From the NCBI GenBank assembly GCA_963803155.1, contig CAWDMN010000073.1:1-19046 (forward strand): a DNA stretch of 19,046 bases. Reading direction: 5' to 3'. The number at the start of each line of letters is the position of its first letter. The stretch's first letter is position 1. The stretch comes from CAWDMN01 sp963803155 (GTDB taxonomy: Bacteria > Acidobacteriota > Terriglobia > Versatilivoradales > Versatilivoraceae). The position numbers and the translations under genes were made by a program. Below, piece after piece: positions 7,596-15,312 of this stretch. Under the pieces are notes generated by a model. The model was not told the DNA's origin. It searched no databases and worked only from the letters and a program-made list of their open reading frames with translations.

Positions 7596-8732
7596 ATGTC
7601 AATCTTCATCACTGGCTCCACAGGTTACTTGGGGGCTCACATTGCCAGCTTGCTCATGGATTTCCCTGATTCGCGGCTTAATTTGCTGGTTCGCGCCAAA
7701 AGCCAAGAGGAAGCAGGGAGACGCCTTTGGCGGGCACTGCAATTACATCTGGATTTTCCGCGATTTCATCGCTGGTTGAATGAGCAAGTGAATCTTTTTC
7801 TGGGTGACCTCACTTCCCCTCATTTTGGCATGGATCAAGGCGCCTATGATCATCTAGTGAAGACAACCTCTTCAATCATTCACGGCGCAGCCTCTCTGAA
7901 CCGAAAATCGGAAAAGACCTGCCTAAATGTAAATCTGCGCGGCACTTTGGAAGTGATCCAACTAGCCCGCGCGGCCCAGGCCGATCACGGATTGCGCCGT
8001 TTCAGCCACATCAGCACGGTGGCAGTCGCGGGGATACGCGAAAACGAAGTGGTCCAGGAAGACAAGTCAATCGATTGGAACCGCTCGGATTACGATCCGT
8101 ACGCTCGCACGAAAAAATTCTGTGAGCATATGTTGCGTGAATTGCTCCCCGACACTCCGATCACGATTTTTCGCCCTAGCATAGTTATGGGCGACAGCCG
8201 CAGACCTGAAACCACTCAATTTGACATGGTGGAGGCCTTTGTTTTTCTGGCCAAACTTCCCCTCCTTCCGCTCCGCCCCTTGGATCGCTTGGATATTGTT
8301 CCCGTAAACTTTGTCGCAGAATCGATTGCTCATTTGCATCAAAAGGAAAAACCGCGGCATGGTATCTATCATCTTTCTTCCGGTGTGGATTCCCAAACGT
8401 GCCAGCAGATCACGGATGCCTTAAGCAAAGCCCGCCGCGGCTCGTCGCCCGCTTATGTTTCCTCTTTTGTCAAGCCTTTCGGAGGCATGGTCAATTTTTT
8501 CTCCAACCGCCGGGGTACCCGCGCCGGGCATCTGGCCGCGCTCATGAAAGTGTTCCTCCCTTATTTGACTTGGAACACTGTTTTTGACAACCGCCGCGTC
8601 ACCGAAGAGACTGGACTCAAACCGGCGCCCTTTACAGCGTATTGCTACCCTCTCTATAATTTTGCGGTTCGACATCATTTCACCTACCCTTACCGGGATT
8701 GGCCGGGCAATGCAGGAGGAATCCCCTCATGA
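7596..8732 (+). CDS. Stand-alone extended SDR acyl-thioester reductase
   Basis: This is a 378-residue NAD(P)-dependent reductase of the NAD_binding_4 group. The Rossmann loop TGSTGYLG (G7-x2-G10-x2-G13) is at the N-terminus, HISTVAVAG supplies the Ser/Thr, and Tyr169-x3-Lys173 (YARTK) is the catalytic pair, followed by IFRPSIVMGDS and a substrate-domain segment RLDIVPVNFVAESI. The family reduces acyl-CoA, acyl-ACP or carrier-bound peptides to aldehydes; the last segment is typical of fatty-acyl members. It lacks the HAD and C-terminal parts of the preceding reductase, so the two may act on different substrates or steps. Its stop overlaps the next gene's ATG (ATGA at 8729-8732), so the two are translationally coupled. 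The Met start at 7596 is fixed by the Rossmann strand beginning at residue 2; no clear ribosome binding site is present. Confidence 0.88.
   Translation: MSIFITGSTGYLGAHIASLLMDFPDSRLNLLVRAKSQEEAGRRLWRALQLHLDFPRFHRWLNEQVNLFLGDLTSPHFGMDQGAYDHLVKTTSSIIHGAASLNRKSEKTCLNVNLRGTLEVIQLARAAQADHGLRRFSHISTVAVAGIRENEVVQEDKSIDWNRSDYDPYARTKKFCEHMLRELLPDTPITIFRPSIVMGDSRRPETTQFDMVEAFVFLAKLPLLPLRPLDRLDIVPVNFVAESIAHLHQKEKPRHGIYHLSSGVDSQTCQQITDALSKARRGSSPAYVSSFVKPFGGMVNFFSNRRGTRAGHLAALMKVFLPYLTWNTVFDNRRVTEETGLKPAPFTAYCYPLYNFAVRHHFTYPYRDWPGNAGGIPS
8714..8720 (+). promoter_or_regulatory. Strong Shine-Dalgarno for the pyruvyl transferase-like gene
   Basis: AGGAGGA lies 8 nt before the ATG at 8729, inside the end of the preceding reductase gene. 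It decides the start of the next gene: the earlier in-frame ATG at 8699 has no such site. Confidence 0.7.
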
Positions 8733-10146
8733 TGGACCTGATGCTGGAAGGATGGGTTGCCGGTTATATTGAAATCGCCAAGCTCCGCTGGATGATGGGA
8801 TGGGGAGAACCCTGGGCTCCGGGCAAGCCGTTGAAACTGCTCTTTGCGGGATACAACGGCAACCGCAATACGGGAGCCGATGTTCGGGTGGAGGAGATGA
8901 TCCGCCAAGTCCGGCACATCCTGGGCAATGCCCCCAACGACTTGACGGTCATATCTCACAATCTCGAATTGACTCGAGGTTATTTTGCAGGCACTCGGCA
9001 AGTCAAGCTTCCGGATATTTTCCCCCGTTCCTCTTCAATGAAGTTCCCAAGCACCACGGCGTAATCGCTTGTGAAGGCTCCATGTTCAAAAGCAAGTTTG
9101 CCAATGCGCTGACCGCCATGATGATTGGCTCCCTGGGGATTGCTTCCGTGGAAAATAAATTATCCGTGGGGTATGGCGCCGAAGCCGGACAGATGGACCA
9201 CTCCCTGAGATGGATGTCCCGCCGCTATTGCGCAAATTCCATGGTCATCACTCGCAATGAGGAATCGCAACAATTGCTTGGTGAATTGAGCATTCCCACG
9301 GAACTGGGGACTGATACCGCCTGGACCTTCGAACCTCAGCCCCTTTCCTACGGGGAGAGAATGCTGCGCGAAGCCGGATGGGATGGGAAAACCCCGATTC
9401 TGGGCCTCTCTCCAATCAATCCCTTCTGGTGGCCGGTCCGCCCCTCGCTGGTTAAGCTGGCGCTGCTCAGGATTTCTGGAAAATTCAAGGATAGTCATTA
9501 CCGCTCGATTTATTTCCACAAAGACGGAACTCAAGTTCGCTCCGCCTTTCACCGCTATCTAAAAGCGTTTGCGGAAGGGGTCAACCGTTACCGGCGCGAT
9601 CACCAAGTGTTTCCCGTCTTGTTCGGAATGGAGGCACTGGACCGGAGTGCGTGTGAAATCATGAATGAGCACCTCGGACGGGTTCCACTCTTCATTGCCG
9701 ACCAATATGATATGTTCCAGCTCATCAGCATTCTCCGCTGCTGCCAATTGCTGGTCTCCTCCAGATATCATGGCATTGTTACTTGCATGCCGGCATTGGT
9801 TCCCTCGGCCGGCATCACCATGGATGAACGGATTCGAAATCTCATGCGGGAACGTGGCCATCAGGATCTTCTGCTGGAAGTGACGGATCCCAATCTGCAA
9901 GAGAAACTTTACCCCATTCTCGCCAATCTTCAGCGGGAAAGCGAGTCCATCCGGGAAGGGCTGGGCAGGACCGTGACGCGGAATCTGAAAGTGATGGCGC
10001 GAATGGGGGTTTACTTTCAGGAACATCTAACTCAATGCTATCCGGACTTTCCCGTCCGCGGCGGCCGTCTGTCTTGGGAAGATTATCTGCCGCCGCTGAG
10101 TCCCCACTTGCAGCAGTTGGTGGAAAAATATGAAGAAAATGAGTAA
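8729..10146 (+). CDS. Polysaccharide pyruvyl transferase-like protein, interrupted by a frameshift
   Basis: The protein is encoded in two frames. The first (8729 to a stop at 9062-9064) has LLFAGYNGNRNTGADVRVEE at about residues 37-56, the N-terminal glycine loop of the pyruvyl transferase family (PF04230, WcaK/CsaB-like). The second frame continues with PFLFNEVPKHHGVIACEGSM, KFANALTAMMIG and the C-terminal LVSSRYHGIVTCMPALVP, the family's conserved RYHG segment, and stays open to 10146. Joining them at 9020-9027 gives one 472-residue protein, slightly longer than typical family members. These enzymes transfer pyruvate from phosphoenolpyruvate to cell-surface sugars; distant members have other or unknown acceptors, so the substrate is open. 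The long intact second frame means the break is recent, a sequencing or assembly error, or recoded. The start is set by AGGAGGA 8 nt upstream. Confidence 0.72.
9019..9025 (+). other. Frameshift point at a T TTC CCC heptamer
   Basis: The reading frame entering here (codons TTC at 9020 and CCC at 9023) must move back one base to enter the downstream family frame (CCG at 9025, then TTC, CTC, TTC, AAT, GAA). The heptamer fits the X XXY YYZ form of a -1 slippery site. A single C lost from a six-C run would give the same picture. No strong downstream pseudoknot or hairpin was identified by eye. Confidence 0.6.
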
Positions 10147-10389
10147 GTGAAGGCAACCCATGCCGAAGGATGGACAGGTGTGCCTTGAGTGGTGTTTTCA
10201 GTGCAGAAGAGGACAAATTTTCAATTTTGATAGCTGAAGAGTGGCATTCTCAAAGAGTCTTGAACGTAATTCATTCAGAAGCAATTTGTCGGCAGCCACT
10301 TTCCGCGCCTCGGTGTCTGTGGCAAACACATCCTGGCCCGACACCGCCGTTTTTAAATTTTAGAGTCCAAATCTTTCGTTGCATCGCAT

Positions 10390-12048
10390 ATGAACTTTCT
10401 GGAAATCATTTTCGAAAACTTGATTAGCGATCCTGAGAAGCCCATTTTGCGGGAAGTCCGGGGCGATCAACCGCGAACCGTGACCACCAGGGAACTCTTG
10501 GAACTAATCCAGACCGCCCGCCTGAAGTTACGGGAAAACGGTCTCAAGCCGGGGGTGCGTTGTGCGCTGTTGGGCGCCAACAGCATTGAGTGGGTGGCAT
10601 TGGATCTGGCCATTATGGCGGAAGGGGCCATTGTTGTTCCACTGTATCATCGGCAGGCGCCGGAAGAACTCATCATGATGATGAGGGATTGCACGCCGCT
10701 TATTTTCTGCTGTGCCAACTATGATCTCTTCGAGCCCATCCAAAAAACCTGGCCCAAACATCCAGCTTGCCTTCTCTTCGACGAGATCTGGTCAGTTCCC
10801 GCCGATGAATCCGGGACAGAGGATTCTTCACTCTCAATCCCCTTGGCCCGTCCCGATTCCTCCGAGGCAGCCATTGTTTACACTTCCGGCACCTCTGGCG
10901 ATGCCAAGGGAGTGGTGCTGAATCTCGGCAACATCTCCTTCATGCTGGAGCGAATCACTTCCCGCCTGATAGAGTTGATGGAAGATGTTCCAAGGGAGGG
11001 GGACGATCTGGTCTTTCATTATCTCCCCTTTTGTTTTGCCGGTTCCTGGATGCTCCTGCTCACCTGTTTGCGCCGAAAAAATCTTTTGACACTGTCGACC
11101 GACTTGAACAAACTTTCCGATGAGTTAAAAATTGCTCAGCCGCATTACTTTATGAATGTCCCTCTGCTTTTGGAAAGGGTGCGTAACGGCATTCTTTCTC
11201 AATTGCAGAAAACCGGAGGAATCATCCGGACGCTCTTTCTCCGCGGAGAAGCCGCCTGGTTGCGGCAACAGCAGGGAAAAGCCATGCGACTCGATTTTGT
11301 GTGGGAATGGTTGGGCCGGACTTTGGTGTTCAGCAGAATCAAGCAGAAAATCGGTCCCAACCTCCGCGCCCTGATCTGTGGATCCGCCCCCTTAGCCGAA
11401 GAAACTCAGCTATTTTTCCATATGCTGGGCATCCCGGTTCTTCAAGTTTATGGATTGACGGAAACTACTGCCATTTGCACGATGGATGATGTTAAGCAAT
11501 TCAATGTGGGTTTCGCCGGTCCCGCCATCCGGGGGATAGAAATGCGATTGGGCCATAATGACGAAATCCTCGTCAAAGGTCCCAACATCTTTCCAGGTTA
11601 TTGGAATCGCCCGGAAGCTACCGCCACAGTTCTTCAAAATGGATGGTTTCATACGGGCGACCAGGGATTTATGGATGATACCGGCAATTGGAAAATCATT
11701 GGCCGAATCAAGAATTTGATCATCCCCGCTTCGGGACATAATGTTGCGCCTGAACCGATTGAACAATTAATTTACACCGTCTTGCCTGATGCCAAACAGG
11801 TGATGGTGTTAGGAAATGGAAGGAAGTATCTTTCCGCCATCCTTACCGGCGATATGGATGTTCGGCAAATTCAACCTGCCCTGGAATCGATCAATACCCA
11901 GTTGCCTCATTACAGGCAGGTCCGTCGTTTTATTCACAGGCCGGAGCCTTTTACTCCTGAAGGTGGATTGCTGACCGCTAATGGCAAACTGAAACGGGCC
12001 GCCATTGAGGCCTATTTTCAGGCTGAAATAGATCGGCTATACGAATAA
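10390..12048 (+). CDS. AMP-forming fatty acyl ligase (acyl-CoA or acyl-ACP synthetase), first copy
   Basis: This 552-residue member of the ANL (acyl-adenylate) superfamily activates a carboxylic acid with ATP to an acyl-adenylate and passes it to CoA or a carrier. The P-loop YTSGTSGDAKG spans 164-174, the A5 motif YGLTETT starts at Tyr354, GWFHTGD lies at 418-424 with the ribose-binding Asp424, and the hinge IGRIKNLII follows near 440. The C-terminal catalytic lysine is in TANGKLKR (Lys533). The N-terminal layout, with a long segment between the P-loop and A5 motifs, resembles long-chain FadD15/Faa-type synthetases. A 243-bp gap separates it from the pyruvyl transferase, so it may have its own promoter; that gap holds no gene I can support. 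No Shine-Dalgarno sequence is seen before the ATG. Whether it loads CoA or the ACP encoded at 13132 cannot be told from sequence. Confidence 0.9.
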   Translation: MNFLEIIFENLISDPEKPILREVRGDQPRTVTTRELLELIQTARLKLRENGLKPGVRCALLGANSIEWVALDLAIMAEGAIVVPLYHRQAPEELIMMMRDCTPLIFCCANYDLFEPIQKTWPKHPACLLFDEIWSVPADESGTEDSSLSIPLARPDSSEAAIVYTSGTSGDAKGVVLNLGNISFMLERITSRLIELMEDVPREGDDLVFHYLPFCFAGSWMLLLTCLRRKNLLTLSTDLNKLSDELKIAQPHYFMNVPLLLERVRNGILSQLQKTGGIIRTLFLRGEAAWLRQQQGKAMRLDFVWEWLGRTLVFSRIKQKIGPNLRALICGSAPLAEETQLFFHMLGIPVLQVYGLTETTAICTMDDVKQFNVGFAGPAIRGIEMRLGHNDEILVKGPNIFPGYWNRPEATATVLQNGWFHTGDQGFMDDTGNWKIIGRIKNLIIPASGHNVAPEPIEQLIYTVLPDAKQVMVLGNGRKYLSAILTGDMDVRQIQPALESINTQLPHYRQVRRFIHRPEPFTPEGGLLTANGKLKRAAIEAYFQAEIDRLYE

Positions 12049-12100
12049 AATGACGTTGTTTTATCTTGGCCTCGACCGTTGCTTCTGGGACTGATTTATC

Positions 12101-12128
12101 GCTGACAGCTGATTGCTAATCGCTGACT
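12101..12128 (+). repeat. AGCTGA-family intergenic repeat, copy 1
   Basis: It starts GCTGACAGCTGAT, identical over 13 nt to copies 2 and 4, then diverges into GCTAATCGCTGACT. It lies just upstream of the crotonase gene. The GCTGA unit recurs every 7-8 nt, as in dispersed repeats whose chance translations read QLSAIS-like. Confidence 0.6.
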
Positions 12129-12155
12129 TCAGATCATCATAGGATTTATGTCGCT

Positions 12156-12959
12156 ATGAACAATTTTTCCGGCAAAACCCTTTCCTGGCAGACCGCCGGA
12201 GGCATCTGCGAAGTTGCGCTGCACCATGAACCCTGCAACGAGATCGGGACTGACACACTGGGCGAGTTGGAACAACTCGTTGGCGTTTTGCGTACTGCCG
12301 CTGGCGAAGTCCGTGCTCTGATTCTTTACAGCCATTTGCACGGAGGTTTCTGTGCCGGCGCGGATCTTCGGCAACTATACCACGGGATGCAGGCATTGAA
12401 TTCCGCTGGTCGATCAAGCAGCGTCCGAGAATTTCTGGAGCGAATTCATTGCGTTTTCAATTTTCTGGACGAACTTCCGCTGGTAACAATAGCAGCGGTC
12501 CACGGAGTCACCTTCGGCGGCGGATTTGAACTTGCTTTGACCGCGGACATAATCGTGGCGGATAAAACCGCTCGCTTTTGTTTCCCGGAACTGCGTCTCG
12601 GGCTGATTCCTGGTTTCGGCGGAATCCCGCGAATGAAGCGGGACTTGAGCAATGCATTGATCCGCGATATTCTGATGACCGGCCGCAGCCTGAATGCTGT
12701 CAAAGCCGCATCGGCCGGACTAGTCAGCCAGTTGGTGGGAGAAGGCCAGGCCTTGCGGACCGCCCGTGGCGTGGCTTCCCAAGTGGTGAAGTTTGATTCC
12801 GCGGCCACAATTGCCGCCAAGAAATTCATCAAGCCCATCCCCCGCGAGGAATTGCGGCGGGAAATTGATATCTTTTGCGAGTTGTTCAGCCAGCCTGTAG
12901 TTGAAGCCGCTTTAAAGAAATTTGTCGAAAGCCAGGATGTGCAGCCGTATTTGCCATAG
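12156..12959 (+). CDS. Enoyl-CoA hydratase/isomerase (crotonase) family protein
   Basis: This 267-residue protein is the usual length for the crotonase fold. The first oxyanion-hole segment is GGFCAGADL (63-71) and the second is HGVTFGGGFELAL (116-128). Aligned by eye to rat mitochondrial enoyl-CoA hydratase, Glu125 and Glu145 fall where the two catalytic glutamates (Glu144 and Glu164) lie, with the same spacing of 20, so it should be able to add or remove water across an acyl thioester double bond. No other beta-oxidation enzyme is nearby; its neighbours are an acyl ligase upstream and an ACP plus ligase downstream. A role on a carrier- or CoA-bound intermediate of lipid synthesis is therefore as likely as catabolism. 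An isomerase, dehydratase or decarboxylase role is also possible in this fold. The ATG at 12156 is the only sensible start; the ribosome binding site is weak. Confidence 0.88.
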   Translation: MNNFSGKTLSWQTAGGICEVALHHEPCNEIGTDTLGELEQLVGVLRTAAGEVRALILYSHLHGGFCAGADLRQLYHGMQALNSAGRSSSVREFLERIHCVFNFLDELPLVTIAAVHGVTFGGGFELALTADIIVADKTARFCFPELRLGLIPGFGGIPRMKRDLSNALIRDILMTGRSLNAVKAASAGLVSQLVGEGQALRTARGVASQVVKFDSAATIAAKKFIKPIPREELRREIDIFCELFSQPVVEAALKKFVESQDVQPYLP

Positions 12960-13082
12960 GGTTTGAACTGGAGACCGGAGACAGTAGATAGGAGGCGGCT
13001 GAGAGTAATCAAGGAAGTTGGCAAGCTTCAGTTTTCTAACCTTCTTCAGTAAATGAGGGGATTTTGCTTTCAATCCCTTTTG

Positions 13083-13112
13083 GCTGACAGCTGATCGCTG
13101 AATGCTGAATGC
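13083..13112 (+). repeat. AGCTGA-family intergenic repeat, copy 2
   Basis: It shares 19 identical nt (GCTGACAGCTGATCGCTGA) with copy 4 and continues ATGCTGAATGC. It sits 20 bp before the ACP start and is preceded by AATCCCTTTTGG (13072-13083), a 12-mer that also occurs at 15295-15306. It lies inside a longer open frame from 13102, which is why the ACP start is placed at 13132. Confidence 0.65.
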
Positions 13113-13131
13113 TTTTCCCGGAGATGAATAT

Positions 13132-13377
13132 ATGCCCTCGATTGACCAGACACTCGATGAACTCCTCCAGATGGCCGCGGCTCAATTTAAAGTTCCTGCC
13201 GCGGAATTGAATCCCGATGAGGACTTTTTCAAGAAGCTCGGCATCAACAGCCTGCAGGTGTTGGATCTGTTGACCAGGCTGGAAAACCACTTCAGTGTGG
13301 AATTGCCGGATTACGAATTACAGGGAGTAACCGACTTCCGTGCCCTGGCCGAGCGAATTCACTCCCGATTGCTCTGA
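13132..13377 (+). CDS. Acyl carrier protein
   Basis: This 81-residue small acidic protein has the four-helix carrier pattern. The phosphopantetheine attachment site is Ser40 in LGINSLQVLDLL; most fatty-acid-synthase ACPs have DSL there, so the Asn before the serine marks this as a specialised carrier. It carries acyl chains as thioesters on a 4'-phosphopantetheine arm in the cytoplasm. It is followed after 16 bp by an AMP-forming ligase, the usual pairing of a carrier with its loading enzyme, and preceded by a crotonase. The start at 13132 is chosen because GGAGA (13120-13124) lies 7 nt upstream and the ten codons before it fall in the intergenic repeat; an ATG at 13102 would add ten unrelated residues. 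No other fatty-acid-synthase gene is in the window, so it is probably a dedicated carrier. Confidence 0.9.
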   Translation: MPSIDQTLDELLQMAAAQFKVPAAELNPDEDFFKKLGINSLQVLDLLTRLENHFSVELPDYELQGVTDFRALAERIHSRLL

Positions 13378-13393
13378 CACCAATCACATCGCC

Positions 13394-15118
13394 ATGAAGA
13401 CGAAAGCTCCAGACCTTTCTCCATACTCGTCCCTCGGTGAAGCATTAAAGGCTTCACTGGAACAATATGCGGATTTGACTGCTCTGATCGAAGCCGATCG
13501 GGATAGGGAGAATTGCCGGTTTACCTATTCCGGTTTCAAACAGGCGGCCTTGCCTGTTGCCCGTTCCTTGCAGGATCTAGGTTTTCGACCGGAGGACCGC
13601 GCGGCGATCATCATGTCGAACCAGTCCAAATGGCTGATTTCCGCCTATGCCATTTTCTATGCCGGGGGAGTGCTGGTTCCGGTTGATTATAAACTCACCG
13701 CGCGGGAGCACCTGCCGATCCTGGCCCATGCGGAAGTCAAGGTTCTGATCATCGAATATCCGATGTGGCGAGCTCTGACCCAAACTCCCGACTTTAAGGA
13801 TTTCCAAGTCCCGCTGGTATTTGTCAGCGAATCCCCGAAGAATGCCGATCTTGCAGGCCCCCGGCGCTGGGAAGATTGCACCAGCAAGGAAGAACCTCAT
13901 TTTATCCCCCGCCGGCGCGATGATCTGGCTTGTATCGTGTATTCTTCCGGAACGGGAGGCAATCCCAAAGGGTGCATGCTGACTCATGATGTATACCTGG
14001 AACAGTGCCAAGCGCTGATGACCTGGTACCCCTTTTGGCCCGGTATGCGCTATCTCAGCATCCTTCCCACGAACCATGCCATTGATTTCATGGTTGGGTT
14101 TATTGGCCCGTTTGTCTGCGGAGCCACGGTGGTTCACCTTCGTTCCCTGCGTCCCGAATTCCTCAAAGCCGCATTTCCAAAATACAAGATCACCTATGTA
14201 AGCCTGGTGCCCATGGTCCTGAAAGCCCTGGAAAGTGGTCTGCGGGCCCGTCTATCCGAACTTCCCTGGCATAAGCAGTGGCTGGTTCAGAAATTGATGA
14301 AGCTCAACCGCTGGTTGACACGCCGCGAACCCAATCCCACGATCAGCCGCAAATTGTTCCCGCAGATTCATCAGGCGTTTGGCAACGAGCTTCTGGCTAT
14401 CATTTCTGGGGGAGCTTTTGCGGAACCCTCCACTCTGCAGTTCTTTTACGACCTGGGAATTCCAGTCGCAAATGGCTATGGTCTCACCGAAGCGGGGACC
14501 GCTATCACGGTCAATGATCTAAAACCATTTCGAGCGGATACAGTGGGAAAACCTCTTCCTGGTTTCGAAGTGAAGCTGGTCCATTGCGATCCTGATGGCA
14601 TTGGCGAAATTTGCGTCAAGAGCCGCACGATAATGAAAGGATATTTGAAGGATCCCGAGTTGACCGCGGAAACCTTTTCAGACGGGTGGCTGCGCACGGG
14701 TGATTTGGGACGGTTTGACTCCATGGGACACCTGCAGCTTTTTGGCCGCGTCAAAAACATGATTGTCACGGAAGGGGGAAAAAATATCTATCCCGAAGAC
14801 ATCGAGAATGTTTTTGACGGAATTCCGGTCAAAGAATATTGCATCTATGCCGCCAACTTTGTCTGGAAACAGCGCTCCATGCTAGGCGAAAAACTCATGT
14901 TGGTCCTTCGTCCGGAAACTGGGACCGGGCTGACGGAAAAGTTGTTGGAAGAGATCCGGTCGCGAAATCGACGCCTGGCGGATTTTAAGCGGGTCAGCGG
15001 CTGCATGATCTGGGAGGCGGATTTTCCCCGCACAGCCTCTATGAAGCTCAAGCGGGGGGTGCTGGCGGAACAAATCGCCGCCCAGACAAGTCGGGAAGAG
15101 GCATTGAGGGATCTCTAG
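13394..15118 (+). CDS. AMP-forming fatty acyl ligase, second copy, paired with the ACP
   Basis: This 574-residue ANL-superfamily ligase starts at the ATG at 13394, 16 bp after the ACP stop. A longer frame from 13340 would overlap the ACP gene and adds 18 unrelated residues. The P-loop is SSGTGGNPKG (184-193), with Gly188 where Ser is usual. The A5 motif YGLTEAG starts at Tyr362, LRTGD with Asp437 is present, the hinge is FGRVKNMIV, and the C-terminal catalytic lysine is in ASMKLKR (Lys551). Residues about 275-330 between the core motifs (LSELPWHKQWLVQKLMKLNR onward) form a helical stretch typical of long-chain acyl synthetases. GGKNIYPEDIE follows the hinge. The likely role is to adenylate a fatty acid and transfer it to the neighbouring ACP; transfer to CoA is the alternative. 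The two ligases in this cluster are distant paralogues, not a recent duplication. Confidence 0.9.
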   Translation: MKTKAPDLSPYSSLGEALKASLEQYADLTALIEADRDRENCRFTYSGFKQAALPVARSLQDLGFRPEDRAAIIMSNQSKWLISAYAIFYAGGVLVPVDYKLTAREHLPILAHAEVKVLIIEYPMWRALTQTPDFKDFQVPLVFVSESPKNADLAGPRRWEDCTSKEEPHFIPRRRDDLACIVYSSGTGGNPKGCMLTHDVYLEQCQALMTWYPFWPGMRYLSILPTNHAIDFMVGFIGPFVCGATVVHLRSLRPEFLKAAFPKYKITYVSLVPMVLKALESGLRARLSELPWHKQWLVQKLMKLNRWLTRREPNPTISRKLFPQIHQAFGNELLAIISGGAFAEPSTLQFFYDLGIPVANGYGLTEAGTAITVNDLKPFRADTVGKPLPGFEVKLVHCDPDGIGEICVKSRTIMKGYLKDPELTAETFSDGWLRTGDLGRFDSMGHLQLFGRVKNMIVTEGGKNIYPEDIENVFDGIPVKEYCIYAANFVWKQRSMLGEKLMLVLRPETGTGLTEKLLEEIRSRNRRLADFKRVSGCMIWEADFPRTASMKLKRGVLAEQIAAQTSREEALRDL

Positions 15119-15125
15119 CAAGCGG

Positions 15126-15151
15126 TCAGCTTTCAGCCATCAGCTATCAGC
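15126..15151 (-). repeat. AGCTGA-family intergenic repeat, copy 3, inverted
   Basis: Read on the minus strand it is GCTGATAGCTGATGGCTGAA followed by AGCTGA. It begins 8 bp after the stop of the second ligase and faces copy 4 across an AT-rich spacer of about 117 bp, so the pair could form a long imperfect hairpin in RNA. Confidence 0.55.
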
Positions 15152-15268
15152 AAGTAACATTTCGTTTATTATTGATTATCGGATAAGGTTTAAATCTTTG
15201 CCATTGGCTGGAAAGAAATTCTCAAAAAATTCCACTACTCGTATAGAATCCAGCCACAGTATCAAAAA

Positions 15269-15294
15269 GCTGACAGCTGATCGCTGATAGCTGA
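15269..15294 (+). repeat. AGCTGA-family intergenic repeat, copy 4
   Basis: GCTGACAGCTGATCGCTGA, identical to copy 2 over 19 nt, continues TAGCTGA and is followed directly by AATCCCTTTTGG (15295-15306). It ends 18 bp before the start of the lipid kinase gene, so it probably lies in that gene's leader. Confidence 0.65.
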
Positions 15295-15312
15295 AATCCC
15301 TTTTGGTAAACC

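Noticed and set aside
10170..10427. 85-codon open frame between the pyruvyl transferase and first ligase genes
   Set aside because: It overlaps the start of the ligase in another frame, has no ribosome binding site and no family-like sequence.
13102..13131. Upstream ATG for the acyl carrier protein
   Set aside because: The extra ten codons include the end of the intergenic repeat; the ATG at 13132 has GGAGA 7 nt upstream and gives the normal ACP N-terminus.
12101..15294. AGCTGA repeats as a CRISPR array
   Set aside because: The copies are degenerate, irregularly spaced over 3 kb, in mixed orientation and separated by whole genes; there are no regular spacers or cas genes.
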